A stretch of DNA of 64,000 nt from Stentor coeruleus (lineage: Eukaryota > Ciliophora > Heterotrichea > Heterotrichida > Stentoridae). The stretch spans positions 62,001 to 126,000 of the forward strand of contig MPUH01000057.1 of the NCBI GenBank assembly GCA_001970955.1. Reading direction: 5' to 3'. Made by a program: the position numbers and the translations under genes. Under the pieces are notes generated by a model that was not told the origin of the DNA, did not search any database, and was given only the letters and a program-made list of their open reading frames with translations. Every line of letters begins with the position of its first letter. Position 1 is the first letter of the stretch. Of the stretch, positions 52,316 through 62,878 are shown piece by piece.

Positions 52316-52763
52316 ATTATAAATAAAAGCTATAATTTTTTCTAGGATTACACTAAATTGGATATAATTTTTTTAAGATAAAAAAGATATGTTTTTTTAA
52401 TGAATAATTAAATTACTATTGATAGTTAATTAAAATTAGAGGCAATTTTATTAGGCTTATGCTAATTAGGTTTTTCTTATATATAATACAAATTTTATTA
52501 GAATTTTACCTATCAAGTTAAGGGTAGTAAAATTTTAAATGAAAATGTGATTTTTTATCATTTTTTATAATATTGAATATACAGTTAGTGTTTTAATCTA
52601 TTCATTAAAAGAATAAACAGTGAAAAGCTTTGTTAATATTCTTTAAATTATTCATCATCATTTCTAACTATTTTATTATTTACATCATCTTATCCACAAT
52701 CACATATAATTTGCCTCATATAGCAACTAATTAATTAAAAGCCTATAAAAATATTCATGAATT
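52316..52763. other. Spacer, no gene
   Basis: 448 bp between two minus-strand genes; plain AT-rich DNA, somewhat G-rich on the left and C-rich on the right of the plus strand. Confidence 0.6.
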
Positions 52764-53837
52764 TTATTCACGTTCATTGTTTTTCCCATAAGTATCAGGA
52801 TCGAAATTCAAGTTTGCATTCATTTTTTCTATAGCCATTATAGTCTCCTGATGAAAAAGTCTTAGTTTTTCCGAGTCCCTTTTTCTATTTTTAATATCGC
52901 CTTCCTCTTCTTTTAATAGAGGTTTTTCAGGTTTTGGGGAAAAGTTCCTATTTTTCGGTGTTGTATTTGATGATTTTTTCTGCGATGATGATCTCATTTT
53001 ATTATACCTTGAAGCTTTTTTAAGCTCGCTAACTTTCAAAAGACTCAAACGACATTCTTGATCCTTTTCTTTAAACTTAATCTTTAGCATTTCTAAATGG
53101 TGGCGTCCTTCCCGTATTTGTGTTTCCAAATCTTTGATTATAATTTTCATTTTCTGTTCCTCTTCAGTTTTATAACCTTCAGCTTTTTTCAATTTTTCTT
53201 TTATATCATCCACATCCCCTTCATTCACATCATCCAAAAGATTTTCATAATTTTTTCGCTTACCATTTTCATCTTCTTTCCTTTTAGCCTTTATAAATTC
53301 CCATAGTTTTCTGCATTTTTCTTCTAAATCCACACATCTTTCATGCTGTGTTTTGTAAACCTTTTCATCATTTTTCAGCTTGGCTATAATTTCTTTGTAT
53401 TTTTCCTTGTTAGTTCTTATTTCTTCTCTGAGTTTTGAGATTTTTTCAGGATATGAATTAGCGGATTGAGCGTTATCTATAAGTTTTTTGTACATAATTT
53501 CGTATTTTCTTAATGATTTACGCTCATTTTCTAATTCTTCAATGCGTTTAGATAAATATACGCTTTTGTTTTCATATTCGATAATGTTTTGCATGTTTAA
53601 GCTTCCTTGAAGTTCTTTTTTCATCCTGTCAATGTCTTGTTTTAGTTTTTTTACTTTGTTATAAGTATCCTTGTCATCTCTGAATTCAGTCATTTGACTA
53701 GCCTTTGAAGTTTTTTGCCTTTCTTTGATGCTTTGCAAGGTTTGAGTCAGTTCTTTGAGTTCATTTCTTAGTTTATCATTTTGCTTTTCTAGATGATCAG
53801 CTGTCTGCTTGGAATCAAGAAACTTTTTCTCAGTCAT
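52764..53837 (-). CDS. Coiled-coil protein
   Basis: 357 residues from the ATG at 53837 (MTEKKFLDSK). The open frame extends further upstream from a TTG, but that part (NNFSFITRLYINF) is AT-driven and leader-like. Nearly continuous coiled coil ~10-275, then a Ser/Lys-rich disordered stretch (RSSSQKKSSNTTPKNRNFSPKP) and a short helix. Highly charged; no other domain. Structural role likely. Confidence 0.7.
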   Translation of the reverse strand: MTEKKFLDSKQTADHLEKQNDKLRNELKELTQTLQSIKERQKTSKASQMTEFRDDKDTYNKVKKLKQDIDRMKKELQGSLNMQNIIEYENKSVYLSKRIEELENERKSLRKYEIMYKKLIDNAQSANSYPEKISKLREEIRTNKEKYKEIIAKLKNDEKVYKTQHERCVDLEEKCRKLWEFIKAKRKEDENGKRKNYENLLDDVNEGDVDDIKEKLKKAEGYKTEEEQKMKIIIKDLETQIREGRHHLEMLKIKFKEKDQECRLSLLKVSELKKASRYNKMRSSSQKKSSNTTPKNRNFSPKPEKPLLKEEEGDIKNRKRDSEKLRLFHQETIMAIEKMNANLNFDPDTYGKNNERE

Positions 53838-55308
53838 TTTTAATATTTTGTGTGTTAAAAATAACTTTGATAAACATGGAGACTTTAAGAAGTTTATATA
53901 TAATCTTGTTATAAAACTAAAATTATTTTGCAAAGTTTATAAATCTTCGTAAATTAAATTTATATATTTACTTATGCTATGTATAATTGTGAGCTGATAA
54001 TTTATAAATTGTCCAAGATTTTTTAGTCTTTAATAAGTGTATTGTTATCTATTAAAAATAAGCTAAACTTGAAGTAATCATAAATTCCTAAGCTTTATGT
54101 AAAGTCAACTAATTTGATAGTGTATAAAAGTTTTATTTAGTTTACATCATTTTGATAAAAAAAATTTTATTTAGTCAAGCATCAAATTCTCAAAGGTATA
54201 TTTTATATCTATATATTCATACAGTAAAAAACTATTTATAATAATTTCCATATATATGCATAAAAGTACTATAAATGGCCTTACCTACAGCTAAGCATAT
54301 TTTGAAGAATCCTCCTTAGTTTATATATTAGAACTGTATATAAACCAAAATTGAACAAATCATTAAAACTTTAGTGCTTTTATATATTTTGTGTGCTTAG
54401 TACTATGAAAAAAATAAATTTCTTTTTTGAATTAATTTTATACTCAAAAAGTAGTCCCTAAAATTAAACTAACCTCGCAGCAACAGAAAAATCAGCTTTC
54501 CTTAGACAAAATTTTTTTTGCATTTTTACCACAACTAGTTTCCCGTAAAAAAGGGTCACCAGAACTAAGTAATTCTAACAAGAACTAACTAATCATTTAA
54601 GCATTAACCTAATTACAACAATTTTCTATGTAAAAAGCTTTATCTTAACTTTAAAGTGATTTCAAAAAATTCAAGTACAAGTAAAAAAAGGAAAAAATTT
54701 ACTCTAAATTTGCAAATATTAGCTAAACTAGGAAAAAATTATATAAACTATGTATTTTTATGTGTAATTAAATACAAAAATTCTAAAAAAAAAATTTTAA
54801 ACTGTTTTTAGCATATAGCGCTTTTCCTACTCTTAAGCAACTAGAATATAAAAAATTCAATCATAAAAGCCTGTAGCTACCTTTCTTTCTAATCCTTTTT
54901 TCTTCAAAGCTTGTTCAAAGACAATAAATGGTTTGACAGAATATGGTATAGTGAAAACTACTTCAACCTTTCCAAATCTTTCACAAAGTCTGATTTCCTA
55001 TGATTTCACTGAAATCCACCCTATCTACAACTCTCTAACTAAAATCCTTCATCATCTCCTCATCTCAAAGTAAAAAGAATCTTTCTGGTAAAGTTGACGA
55101 AATTTACCCAAAAATTCTTTTCACTAAGCCCTGGGTCTCTTATACCCTCCACTATGCCTGTTTCACTATCACAAGCTTAAAAATCTAAATCTATCTTTAT
55201 ATCCTCTATGTTATCTACACTGAAAAATTCGTCAACACAAATTTTAGGTCATTTAATTTCTTACGGGCCATTCCATTTACATTTCATTTTAGCCAGTAGT
55301 TTTATAAT
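53838..55308. other. Long divergent spacer
   Basis: 1.47 kb between the coiled-coil gene (minus) and acetyl-CoA synthetase (plus). The right ~350 bp are C-rich and G-poor on the plus strand. It contains a 46-codon protein-like minus-strand frame (54857-54997). No tRNA or other RNA gene recognised. Confidence 0.5.
54857..54997 (-). other. Short protein-like open frame, possible gene relic
   Basis: 46 codons ending TGA, including LCERFGKVEVVFTIPYSVKP and GLERKVATGFYD. No ATG and no 15-nt intron joins it to anything upstream. The FG.V...F pattern faintly recalls an RRM but is too short to call. Confidence 0.2.
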
Positions 55309-57270
55309 ATGGAAGTAGAAGCTGAACAGACACGTAGTCTAATCCACCACTCGCACAAGTATGCGCCATCAGCCAGCTTTGTCGAACAAGCAAATCTTAA
55401 ATCTTTTGAAGAGTATAAACGTCTTTATGATGAGAGTATCAACTCTCCAGAGACTTTTTGGGGTCGTGTGGCTTCAGATCTTCATTGGTTTAATCCTTGG
55501 AGTCAAGTCCTCGACGCTTCAGATAAACCTTTTTTCAAGTGGTTTGTCGGTGCCCAAACTAATCTTGCTTACAATTGCCTTGATAGACATTTAGAACTCC
55601 ATGGTGATAAAACAGCTCTTATATACGAAGGTGAACCTGGTGATAGGTCAACATTTACTTATAAGCAGCTTCATGAAGAGACATGCAAATTTGCTAATAC
55701 TCTACTGCATTTAGGTGTAAGAAAAGGTGACAGAGTGGCGATTTATCTGCCTTTAGTCCCTGAATCTGTTATTTCAATCCTGGCAGTGGCAAGAATTGGG
55801 GCCATCCACAATGTTATTTTTGGAGGTTTCGCAGTAGATTCTATCAAAGGACGTATTTTAGACTCAACAGCCAAGTTAATTATCACATCAGACGGGGGTT
55901 ATCGTCGTGGTAGAGTGATTCCATTAAAAGATCTAGTTGATGAAGCTGCTGATGGCTGTACTTCAGTTGAAAAAATCCTTGTGATTCGTAGACACCCTGA
56001 TAAGCAGTTGCCTTGCAAGATGCAAGAAGGTCGTGATGTATGGTACCATGAAGTTTCTCAAGGGAAATCTTTATCTCATGAAGCTCAGCATATGGATGCT
56101 GAAGACATGCTTTTCTTATTGTATACTAGTGGAACAACTGGCTCGCCTAAAGGAATTGTTCATACAACTGGAGGGTATATGGTAGGTGCTTACCTGACCT
56201 GTAAAATAGTTTTTGATCTAAAACCTCACGACATTTACTGGTGTACTGCTGATGTTGGGTGGATTACTGGACATACTTATGTTGTTTATGGTCCTTTACT
56301 CAATGCAACAACAGTTGTGATTTTTGAAGGCGCACCTGATTGGCCTGATAAAGCTCGTTTCTGGGATATTATAGAAAGATATAGGGTTAGCGTTTTCTAT
56401 ACAGCACCAACTGCTATTAGAACTTTTATGAAATGGGGTGATGAATTCCCTAATAGTAAAGATTTATCATCATTAAGGCTTTTAGGCTCTGTTGGTGAAC
56501 CTATCAATCCTGAAGCTTGGCTTTGGTATCGTACTGTGATTGGACATGATAATTGCCCTATAGTTGACACTTGGTGGCAAACTGAAACTGGGTCGATACT
56601 TATTACCCCTATTCCTGGGGTTACTTTAACTAAACCTGGTTCAGCCACACTGCCATTTTTCGGAATAGAACCTGCTGTTCTTACTGAAACTGGAGAAGTC
56701 ACTGATTATGGTTCTTTAGCTATTAAGAAACCTTGGCCTTCTATGCTTAGAGGCATTTATAATAACCCAGAAAGATATAGGCAAGGATATTGGGGTATGT
56801 GGGAAGGCAAGTATTATTATACTTCAGATGGAGCACTCACTGATGAAGATGGGTATTTCTGGATTATTGGACGACTTGATGATATTGTTAATGTTGCTGG
56901 GCATAGAGTTAGCACTGCTGAACTTGAAGGAGTTGTCCTTGAGCATCACTCTGTAGCAGAAAGTGCCTTTATTGGAATCCACCACGATATCAAAGGCCAG
57001 GGTTTGATTGCTTTTATCATCCTTCGCCAAGGTAATGTTGGGTCGCCTAAACTTAGACAAGAAATCAATGAAATTATTGGTAAAAAACTAGGAAAATTCG
57101 AACTTCCTGAGAAAATCGTCTTTGTCAACGACCTGCCAAAAACCCGCTCAGGAAAAATCATGAGGAGACTTTTAAGAGATGTGGCCGAAGGCAGACCACT
57201 CGGCAACACTACAACATTAGCTGATCCTTCAGTAATCGACCATATTGTCGAAGAATTTAAGTCGAACTAG
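55309..57270 (+). CDS. Acetyl-CoA synthetase (AMP-forming)
   Basis: 653 residues, normal length, no intron. Family motifs: NLAYNCLDRH near 87, YTSGTTGSPKGI at ~271 (P-loop), WWQTETGSILITP (~424), YYTSDGALTDEDGYFWIIGRLDDIVNVAGHR (~505, in pieces), and SGKIMRRLLR with the catalytic, acetylatable Lys at ~613. It makes acetyl-CoA from acetate, CoA and ATP. The start MEVEAEQ has no mitochondrial leader, suggesting cytosol. Richer in G and C than its neighbours, as expected for a highly expressed gene. The next gene starts 23 bp after its stop. Confidence 0.97.
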   Translation: MEVEAEQTRSLIHHSHKYAPSASFVEQANLKSFEEYKRLYDESINSPETFWGRVASDLHWFNPWSQVLDASDKPFFKWFVGAQTNLAYNCLDRHLELHGDKTALIYEGEPGDRSTFTYKQLHEETCKFANTLLHLGVRKGDRVAIYLPLVPESVISILAVARIGAIHNVIFGGFAVDSIKGRILDSTAKLIITSDGGYRRGRVIPLKDLVDEAADGCTSVEKILVIRRHPDKQLPCKMQEGRDVWYHEVSQGKSLSHEAQHMDAEDMLFLLYTSGTTGSPKGIVHTTGGYMVGAYLTCKIVFDLKPHDIYWCTADVGWITGHTYVVYGPLLNATTVVIFEGAPDWPDKARFWDIIERYRVSVFYTAPTAIRTFMKWGDEFPNSKDLSSLRLLGSVGEPINPEAWLWYRTVIGHDNCPIVDTWWQTETGSILITPIPGVTLTKPGSATLPFFGIEPAVLTETGEVTDYGSLAIKKPWPSMLRGIYNNPERYRQGYWGMWEGKYYYTSDGALTDEDGYFWIIGRLDDIVNVAGHRVSTAELEGVVLEHHSVAESAFIGIHHDIKGQGLIAFIILRQGNVGSPKLRQEINEIIGKKLGKFELPEKIVFVNDLPKTRSGKIMRRLLRDVAEGRPLGNTTTLADPSVIDHIVEEFKSN

Positions 57271-57293
57271 TTAGTTTAAAAATTCCGTTGATA

Positions 57294-59081
57294 ATGAAAA
57301 ATAGGCTGAGTTTAAGTATTTTGAAAATTGAAGGTATCGGTGACCAAAGCGGCTGCTACATAATTGTTGATGATTCTCTCTTTGATGTGATTTCGATTCA
57401 AGATACTGAAATCCATGAAAACTGTACTGAAGTTCCTTTGAAAGGTGAATTGAAACTTATAGTTAAATCTTTGTCTAAAAACTCACAAATTCAATGTAGT
57501 GTTTGTATAAGCTTAGAAGCTTTACCTTCAGAAGGTGCTGTATGGCTTCCTTTATATACAAGTACTAGTGGGGAAACATTACCTCAAATCCCATCTACAC
57601 TTCCTAACACGAAAATTCTTATTTCAGTAAACCAACTCTCATTATTAACTCCAGTCCCTGAGATAACTGAGTATGATAGCTCGATTTTTGATATAGAAAA
57701 CAGTTTGTGCAAAATTTCAAATTCAAAGGTCATGTTTGAAGGACATGAAAAATGCAAGAAAGCCCTCGGGATTATAAATGAAAAGAATAAAGAACTAAGG
57801 AATAAAGTTTTAGAATTAGAAAACAAATTACAAGACCTGAACTTTGAGCATTCTAAAGAGAAAAATGCTCTTATGCAAACGAATCATGAGTGTTTTAGTA
57901 AACTGGCAATACAGCTGGAAAAATACAAACTTCATTGTAGTAATTTGCAAATTGTTCATGATGATCATATAAAACAAGTTGAAGCTTTGCAAGTGCTTTT
58001 TAAACAAGAAACACTACAAAGAGAACATATAGAAAAACAACTTATAAGAATCACACAAGAATTTCAAGACTATGCAAAAGTTACAGAAAGCAAAATCCAG
58101 GTTTATGAGAAGAAAATTGAATTACAAGACCAAGAAATTAGCGTACTTAAGAATTTCCAAAATATTTCAATAAGTCTTAACGATAAAATTGAGAAGGATA
58201 CTCAAGTGGCAAACCTTCAAGTACAGCTTCGTAACTGTTTTGATCAGCTTCAAGAATCAGAATTCAATAGGAAAATCCTTCAACAAAAGCTGGAAAATAG
58301 CGCTGAAAATCATAGTAAGGAATTGGAGGAACTATTAAAATCACCCGCAGAGCAGTTTGAACATAAAACTTTTGAATTGAACCAAGAAATTAAAAAATAC
58401 AAGCAGAAATGCACTGAACTCGAAAATCTGTTAGATGATAGATATGTTGAATCTAAAAACAAAAATAAAAATGAAGTGTATAACAAGCAAAGTAAAGAAT
58501 TAAAAGATAGGAATTGTGAGCTTCTTGAAGAAATTTGTAGTCTTAAAGAACAACTGGAGAAAGAGAAAAAAGCTAATGAAAATCATATGAGCCAGATAAG
58601 AGAAAAAACTTGTAAGGAGTTAGAAAATAAGTTCAAAGGTGCTGATGAAAAGTTTTTAGAATATTTGAAGAACTATGGAATTGAAGATAAATTTGAAAGA
58701 GTTGCTGAGGGAATATTTATGTATGGAAGTAAAAAAGTAAGTGTAGCGATAAAGAATGGGTGTTTGATATGCCGAGTTGGAGGAAGTTATATGGGTATTG
58801 AAAAATTTTTGAAAAGTTTTTTAAATGATAAAGACGAGAATGGCGTACTCATTCATAAAAGGTCGCAAACAACAATTATTAAAGAAAAACTCAGTAGAGA
58901 CGAAGCATTAGCAAAATCTATTGATAGAAAAGATAGGATGGCCAAAATAGCTTTGATTAGTAAGGAAAACTCTGATGATTTGATTAAGACACCAAAGTCA
59001 GCTACAAATAAGCTTAGTTTGCATAGAGAAAAATCTTTGACCCTTTGTAAGGATACGATTTTTAAGAAACTTTATAAATAA
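57294..59081 (+). CDS. C2-like / coiled-coil / GAS2-related (GAR-like) protein, copy 2
   Basis: 595 residues from the ATG at 57294 (MKNRLSLSILKIEGIG); an in-frame TTG upstream is ignored. C2-like N-terminus ~1-115 (KGELKLIVKSL, VWLPLYTS), long coiled coil ~145-440, then a GAR-like module ~455-500 (GIFMYGSKKVSVAIKNGCLICRVGGSYMGIEKFL in pieces), close to the VRVGGGWxxLxxYL core, and a basic tail. Paralogue of the gene at 42217-43572, with about 140 more residues of coiled coil. Microtubule binding is inferred from the GAR match. Confidence 0.75.
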   Translation: MKNRLSLSILKIEGIGDQSGCYIIVDDSLFDVISIQDTEIHENCTEVPLKGELKLIVKSLSKNSQIQCSVCISLEALPSEGAVWLPLYTSTSGETLPQIPSTLPNTKILISVNQLSLLTPVPEITEYDSSIFDIENSLCKISNSKVMFEGHEKCKKALGIINEKNKELRNKVLELENKLQDLNFEHSKEKNALMQTNHECFSKLAIQLEKYKLHCSNLQIVHDDHIKQVEALQVLFKQETLQREHIEKQLIRITQEFQDYAKVTESKIQVYEKKIELQDQEISVLKNFQNISISLNDKIEKDTQVANLQVQLRNCFDQLQESEFNRKILQQKLENSAENHSKELEELLKSPAEQFEHKTFELNQEIKKYKQKCTELENLLDDRYVESKNKNKNEVYNKQSKELKDRNCELLEEICSLKEQLEKEKKANENHMSQIREKTCKELENKFKGADEKFLEYLKNYGIEDKFERVAEGIFMYGSKKVSVAIKNGCLICRVGGSYMGIEKFLKSFLNDKDENGVLIHKRSQTTIIKEKLSRDEALAKSIDRKDRMAKIALISKENSDDLIKTPKSATNKLSLHREKSLTLCKDTIFKKLYK

Positions 59082-59562
59082 TATATATTATTCTATCTAC
59101 TAAAGCATTAATATTTTGTATGAATATATGAAATCTTTGATGATATGTAATAAGTATTAATTTAAGCGATAGAACCATAAAGAAATAATAACACAACTTT
59201 ATTTGCAATTACTTCTAGTATAAATCAACTCTCTAAACCCATATCCAAAAATGCACATACTCATCATGAAAATTTCTTTTCATTTTATTCCTTCATTAAA
59301 CCATAAATTTACCCATCCTTCACTTCCCAACTATTAATTCAATAAAACCTTTAAGTTTCCTACAAAAAAATCCAAAAAGTTCAACATTATCTAAAAATCA
59401 GAACCTATTCTCTTTCATACAAATAAAAACTAATACTTATCTCTAACACTTATTTTATTAAAACTCATCTGCAACTTTCTTTCAAAACATCTAATCCAAA
59501 GTTCCCTTATACAACAAAACACAAAGATATAAAAAAATGATTTTTTAGACTGCTATAATAAT
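59082..59562. other. Spacer between tandem genes
   Basis: 481 bp; left part plain AT with some G, right ~330 bp C-rich and almost G-free on the plus strand ahead of the next start. No gene seen. Confidence 0.6.
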
Positions 59563-60582
59563 ATGGATTCTGAGTCCGACAACTTTCTCAAAGCTTTGCA
59601 AAAAAGACAGAGAAATCTTGCGAAAAAGCTCGACAGAATCCATAAAAAGCAAGCTGAAGTAAAAACAACTGGCAAAGATATGAAGGAAGAAGAGAGGAAA
59701 ATGATAGAGTCTGAGCCACAAATCCAAGAACTCTTAATCGAAACTGAAAAGTTAATCCAGCAGTATCAAAAGCACTTAGAATCTAGCCAAAAAGAACAGA
59801 AAAAACCTCAGCCCAAACCTGAAGATAATAAAAGCAAAGAAGTTGTCTCATTATGGGTGCTTGGTGAATTCCTCAGTAACCCTCAAGTAAAAGAGAAATT
59901 CCTCAAGGAAAATCCTGGCGAACAAGACTTAGAAGCTTTTCTTTCGTTCCACAGCCAGGCAAAAGGCCATACAGGCAACACATTGTCAGAAATTTCAGGT
60001 TCAATGGAAAAATCGGTAGAACTTTACCTGGCTAAAAGCGATAAAATCGCTCAAGGGACCATGCGAACTTTTAAGAAACTCTCAGAGTTCACAGTCAAAG
60101 GACTTTCCTGGGCATTGAACCAGGCGAGGCCCTTAACTCCAGTGAAAAACGAGCTTTCAGTTCAGACTGTCCCTGTTTATAGCACACAAGTTGTTCAAGT
60201 TGTTGAGAAAAAGCCTGAGCCTGAAGAAATTAAAATTGAACCAAAACCTGAACCTAAAGTAGAAGTTAAAGCTGAACCTAAGCATGATATACCAGCATCA
60301 AGTTGGGCTGAAGCAGCTGAAGAAGATGATGAATGGGGTGAAAAAAATGAAACTAAACCTCAAGAACCGGTTAAAATAGAAAATGAAGATGATGGGTTCA
60401 CTGAAGTCAAGTCAAGAAGGGAAAAAAAAGAAATTAAGCCTAGAGAAGAAGAATTTGAAAGAAGAGGAAGAGGAAGAGGGAGAGGTAGAAGAGGAGATAG
60501 AGGAGAAAGAGGGGAAAGAAGAGGAAGAGGAGGTAGAGGCAGAGGACAAGGGCAGAAAGATGATCAGGCTAAAGATAACTAA
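59563..60582 (+). CDS. Caprin-like RGG-box RNA-binding protein
   Basis: 339 residues. N-terminal ~60 residues (FLKALQKRQRNLAKKLDRIHKKQAEV) are helical and resemble the start of the Caprin HR1 region. Residues ~95-180 are helical. Then a Pro/Glu/Lys-rich linker containing two tryptophan motifs (SSWAEAAEEDDEWGE), and an RGG/RGR tail (~295-330) typical of RNA-binding, phase-separating proteins. Caprins control translation and stress granules; the assignment rests on layout and weak N-terminal similarity, so it could also be an unrelated Stm1/SERBP1-type RGG protein. Confidence 0.6.
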   Translation: MDSESDNFLKALQKRQRNLAKKLDRIHKKQAEVKTTGKDMKEEERKMIESEPQIQELLIETEKLIQQYQKHLESSQKEQKKPQPKPEDNKSKEVVSLWVLGEFLSNPQVKEKFLKENPGEQDLEAFLSFHSQAKGHTGNTLSEISGSMEKSVELYLAKSDKIAQGTMRTFKKLSEFTVKGLSWALNQARPLTPVKNELSVQTVPVYSTQVVQVVEKKPEPEEIKIEPKPEPKVEVKAEPKHDIPASSWAEAAEEDDEWGEKNETKPQEPVKIENEDDGFTEVKSRREKKEIKPREEEFERRGRGRGRGRRGDRGERGERRGRGGRGRGQGQKDDQAKDN

Positions 60583-62023
60583 AATGCCTAGGTATTCGTA
60601 CGGCTTTTTAAGAAATTGTGTTAGGGTAGATAGGTTTAGAATATGAGATGAGGTTTGTATTGGGAATTTTAAGGGTAGATTGATGAATTTATTTGGTGTG
60701 GTTATTTTTTGTTGATGTTGAAGTGGATAAAAGGATTTTTAATAGATAATATTATGGTGATTTTTAATAAAATGATTATATGTTTGATGATAAGATTAGT
60801 TAGATTTTTGAGGGGAGAAGTAGTTAAAATTTAGATAAAATCTGATTATATGTATTTCACTGATATACGTTTATACTAGTATTATTATGGCAGTTTTGTG
60901 GAGATTAGTGAAAGAAGCAATTTATCAGATGCTTGGAGGTTGCAGTATTTTAGTTGCTTATTCTAATTGTTAATAAATTAAATGTGGTTATAAGTTTTCA
61001 CAATATTTGAGCATTTAGGCATAATAAAATAAATTGGAAGAAAGAGATATAGGCAAATGGAATAATCTTTGAAAATATGTAAACTCTTTTTAACTCTTTA
61101 ATGCATAGCTACTTCTGGTTTGATAAAGCTGAAATTCTAGTAAAATTCATTTTAGCTGGAATAAGTAAAAATTATAATAAGCTATTTGAAGAGTTTAGGG
61201 TAAATATCGATTTGATCAAATGAGCATCATAAAAAAGTATAATCAGCGAATGAAATTTTGGGAGGAAAAAATATAAAGAGGATACATTTAAGAAGGTTGT
61301 AGTAAGAAATTAAGAATAAAAGAAAACAAAGAACTCTAGTTGAAATCCATAATAATGCAGGATACTCTTTCGAAATTACTCAATAATATATTGTTGATGG
61401 ATGTAAAGGCTATAATAAACAATATATATTACAAGCATTTGCTTTATTCATAATATTATTTATTAACATTAAAATGTGACAATAAAATATACTGTAAAAA
61501 ACATGTATAAGAGAGTGAGGTCACAGAAAATCGACATTAAAAATAGAATTGTATTTAATCATAATAATTCGAAAGTGAATAAACAAGGTCGTTCTATAAA
61601 AATAGATGCTTTATACTTAAGATAATTAGGATAAATACATGTTTCTAAGCCTCTACTTAAATTTTTGGAAACTAAAAACATCATATCTTATTTTACTATT
61701 TAAATAAACTTCTTATTAAAATCTCTAATATTTATACCAAATAAACCACTTTAGTTTCCTGATATTCTAAGCATACTCCTTTATATACTTCCTCAAAGTA
61801 GTAAAAAAATAAAATAATCCTTCAAAGCTACCCTATAGAATCTATAATTTTTCCATCATCCTAAACAAATTCTCACCCAAATTACCTATTATAAAATTTA
61901 CTCATAATTCACATAAGTTACTTTAAAAACTTCACATAAAATCTAATAAAATCATAATAATTAATTACAATGACAATATAATCATATGATGAAAACACAA
62001 AATCATTTCGTTATAAAGAAGAA
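60583..62023. other. Long spacer with possible coding relics
   Basis: 1.44 kb between two plus-strand genes. G-rich and C-poor to ~60840, C-rich and G-poor from ~61680. In between are short protein-like plus-strand frames (61101-61223 and around 61305-61386). No RNA gene recognised. Confidence 0.5.
61101..61223 (+). other. Short protein-like open frame (40 codons), possible relic
   Basis: Starts with ATG: MHSYFWFDKAEILVKFILAG, then SKNYNKLFEEFRVNIDLIK and TGA. A second fragment behind it (61305-61386, KRKQRTLVEIHNNAGYSFEI) is in a different context. Together they may be remains of one decayed gene. Confidence 0.22.
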
Positions 62024-62878
62024 ATGGAGTTGAATAGTATAATATTTCCTGCTCCTCCTCCAAGTTACTCGCTAAATGAATTCGGGGAGGAATTGATTTG
62101 GGTGCCAAAAGACGAAGGTTCATTTTCAATACCATGTCTAATGCTTAAAAGCGAAGAAGGCTCAAATAAAATCATGCTTTACTTTCATGGAAATGCTGAG
62201 GACCTTAAATTATCATATGAACTCATAGATTTATTCAGAACAGTACTGCATATTCATGTTATTGCCGTAGAATTCCCAGGATACGGCCTTTACAAGTCGA
62301 AACCATCTGCAAAGCTTCTCATCGAAGATGCAGAATGTGTCTATGACTTTGTTAAAAATTGCCTTGGTTTTCAGAGCAAGGACATTTTTGTATTTGGCCG
62401 GTCTATAGGCACTGGACCAGCTACACATATTGCCAGGTATAAAAAAATAGGTTGTCTTCTTTTGATGTCAGCCTATACGTCTATTAAAGCTGTTGTCAAA
62501 AATATTGGTAGAGGACTTTCTTATTTAGTCAAAGAACGCTTTAATAATATTGAAAATATTAAACACATTACTTGTCCAACTTTTTTGGTCCATGGGAAAA
62601 AAGATCGCTTAATCCCTTATACGCATTCTCAACTTTTACAAGAAGCTTGTGCAGGACCTTGCTCGCTTTTTATTCCATCAGAAATGGATCATGATCGGTT
62701 TGACTATTGTGATGATTTAGTATTACCGATATCTGCTTTTTTACTACAATCAAGAATCAGCATAATTAATAGTGTGGTTAGTTTAAAGATCCCTTCAGAA
62801 CTTTTTTATCCAAGCCCAGGACAACAGTTAAGGAAAAACGGAGGCAAACTTTTTAAAATACTCAAAAAATTCTCGTGA
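62024..62878 (+). CDS. Alpha/beta hydrolase, ABHD17-like
   Basis: 284 residues. N-terminal IIFPAPPPSYS is the hallmark ABHD17 opening. Catalytic layout: FHGNAED at 54-60 (oxyanion region), GRSIGTGPA with Ser127, HGKKDRLIP with Asp194, and MDHDRFDY with His223. The complete triad predicts an active serine hydrolase. ABHD17 enzymes remove palmitate from membrane proteins, but the Cys-rich palmitoylated N-terminus of animal ABHD17 is absent, so membrane binding and substrate are uncertain. Ends in TGA, one of the genes showing that TGA is a stop here. Confidence 0.9.
   Translation: MELNSIIFPAPPPSYSLNEFGEELIWVPKDEGSFSIPCLMLKSEEGSNKIMLYFHGNAEDLKLSYELIDLFRTVLHIHVIAVEFPGYGLYKSKPSAKLLIEDAECVYDFVKNCLGFQSKDIFVFGRSIGTGPATHIARYKKIGCLLLMSAYTSIKAVVKNIGRGLSYLVKERFNNIENIKHITCPTFLVHGKKDRLIPYTHSQLLQEACAGPCSLFIPSEMDHDRFDYCDDLVLPISAFLLQSRISIINSVVSLKIPSELFYPSPGQQLRKNGGKLFKILKKFS

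Noticed and set aside
36168-59081. A large inverted duplication containing the HECT and GAR-like genes
   Set aside because: The order of the two genes is the same on both sides although the strands are opposite; a simple inverted copy would reverse the order. The genes between them are unrelated.
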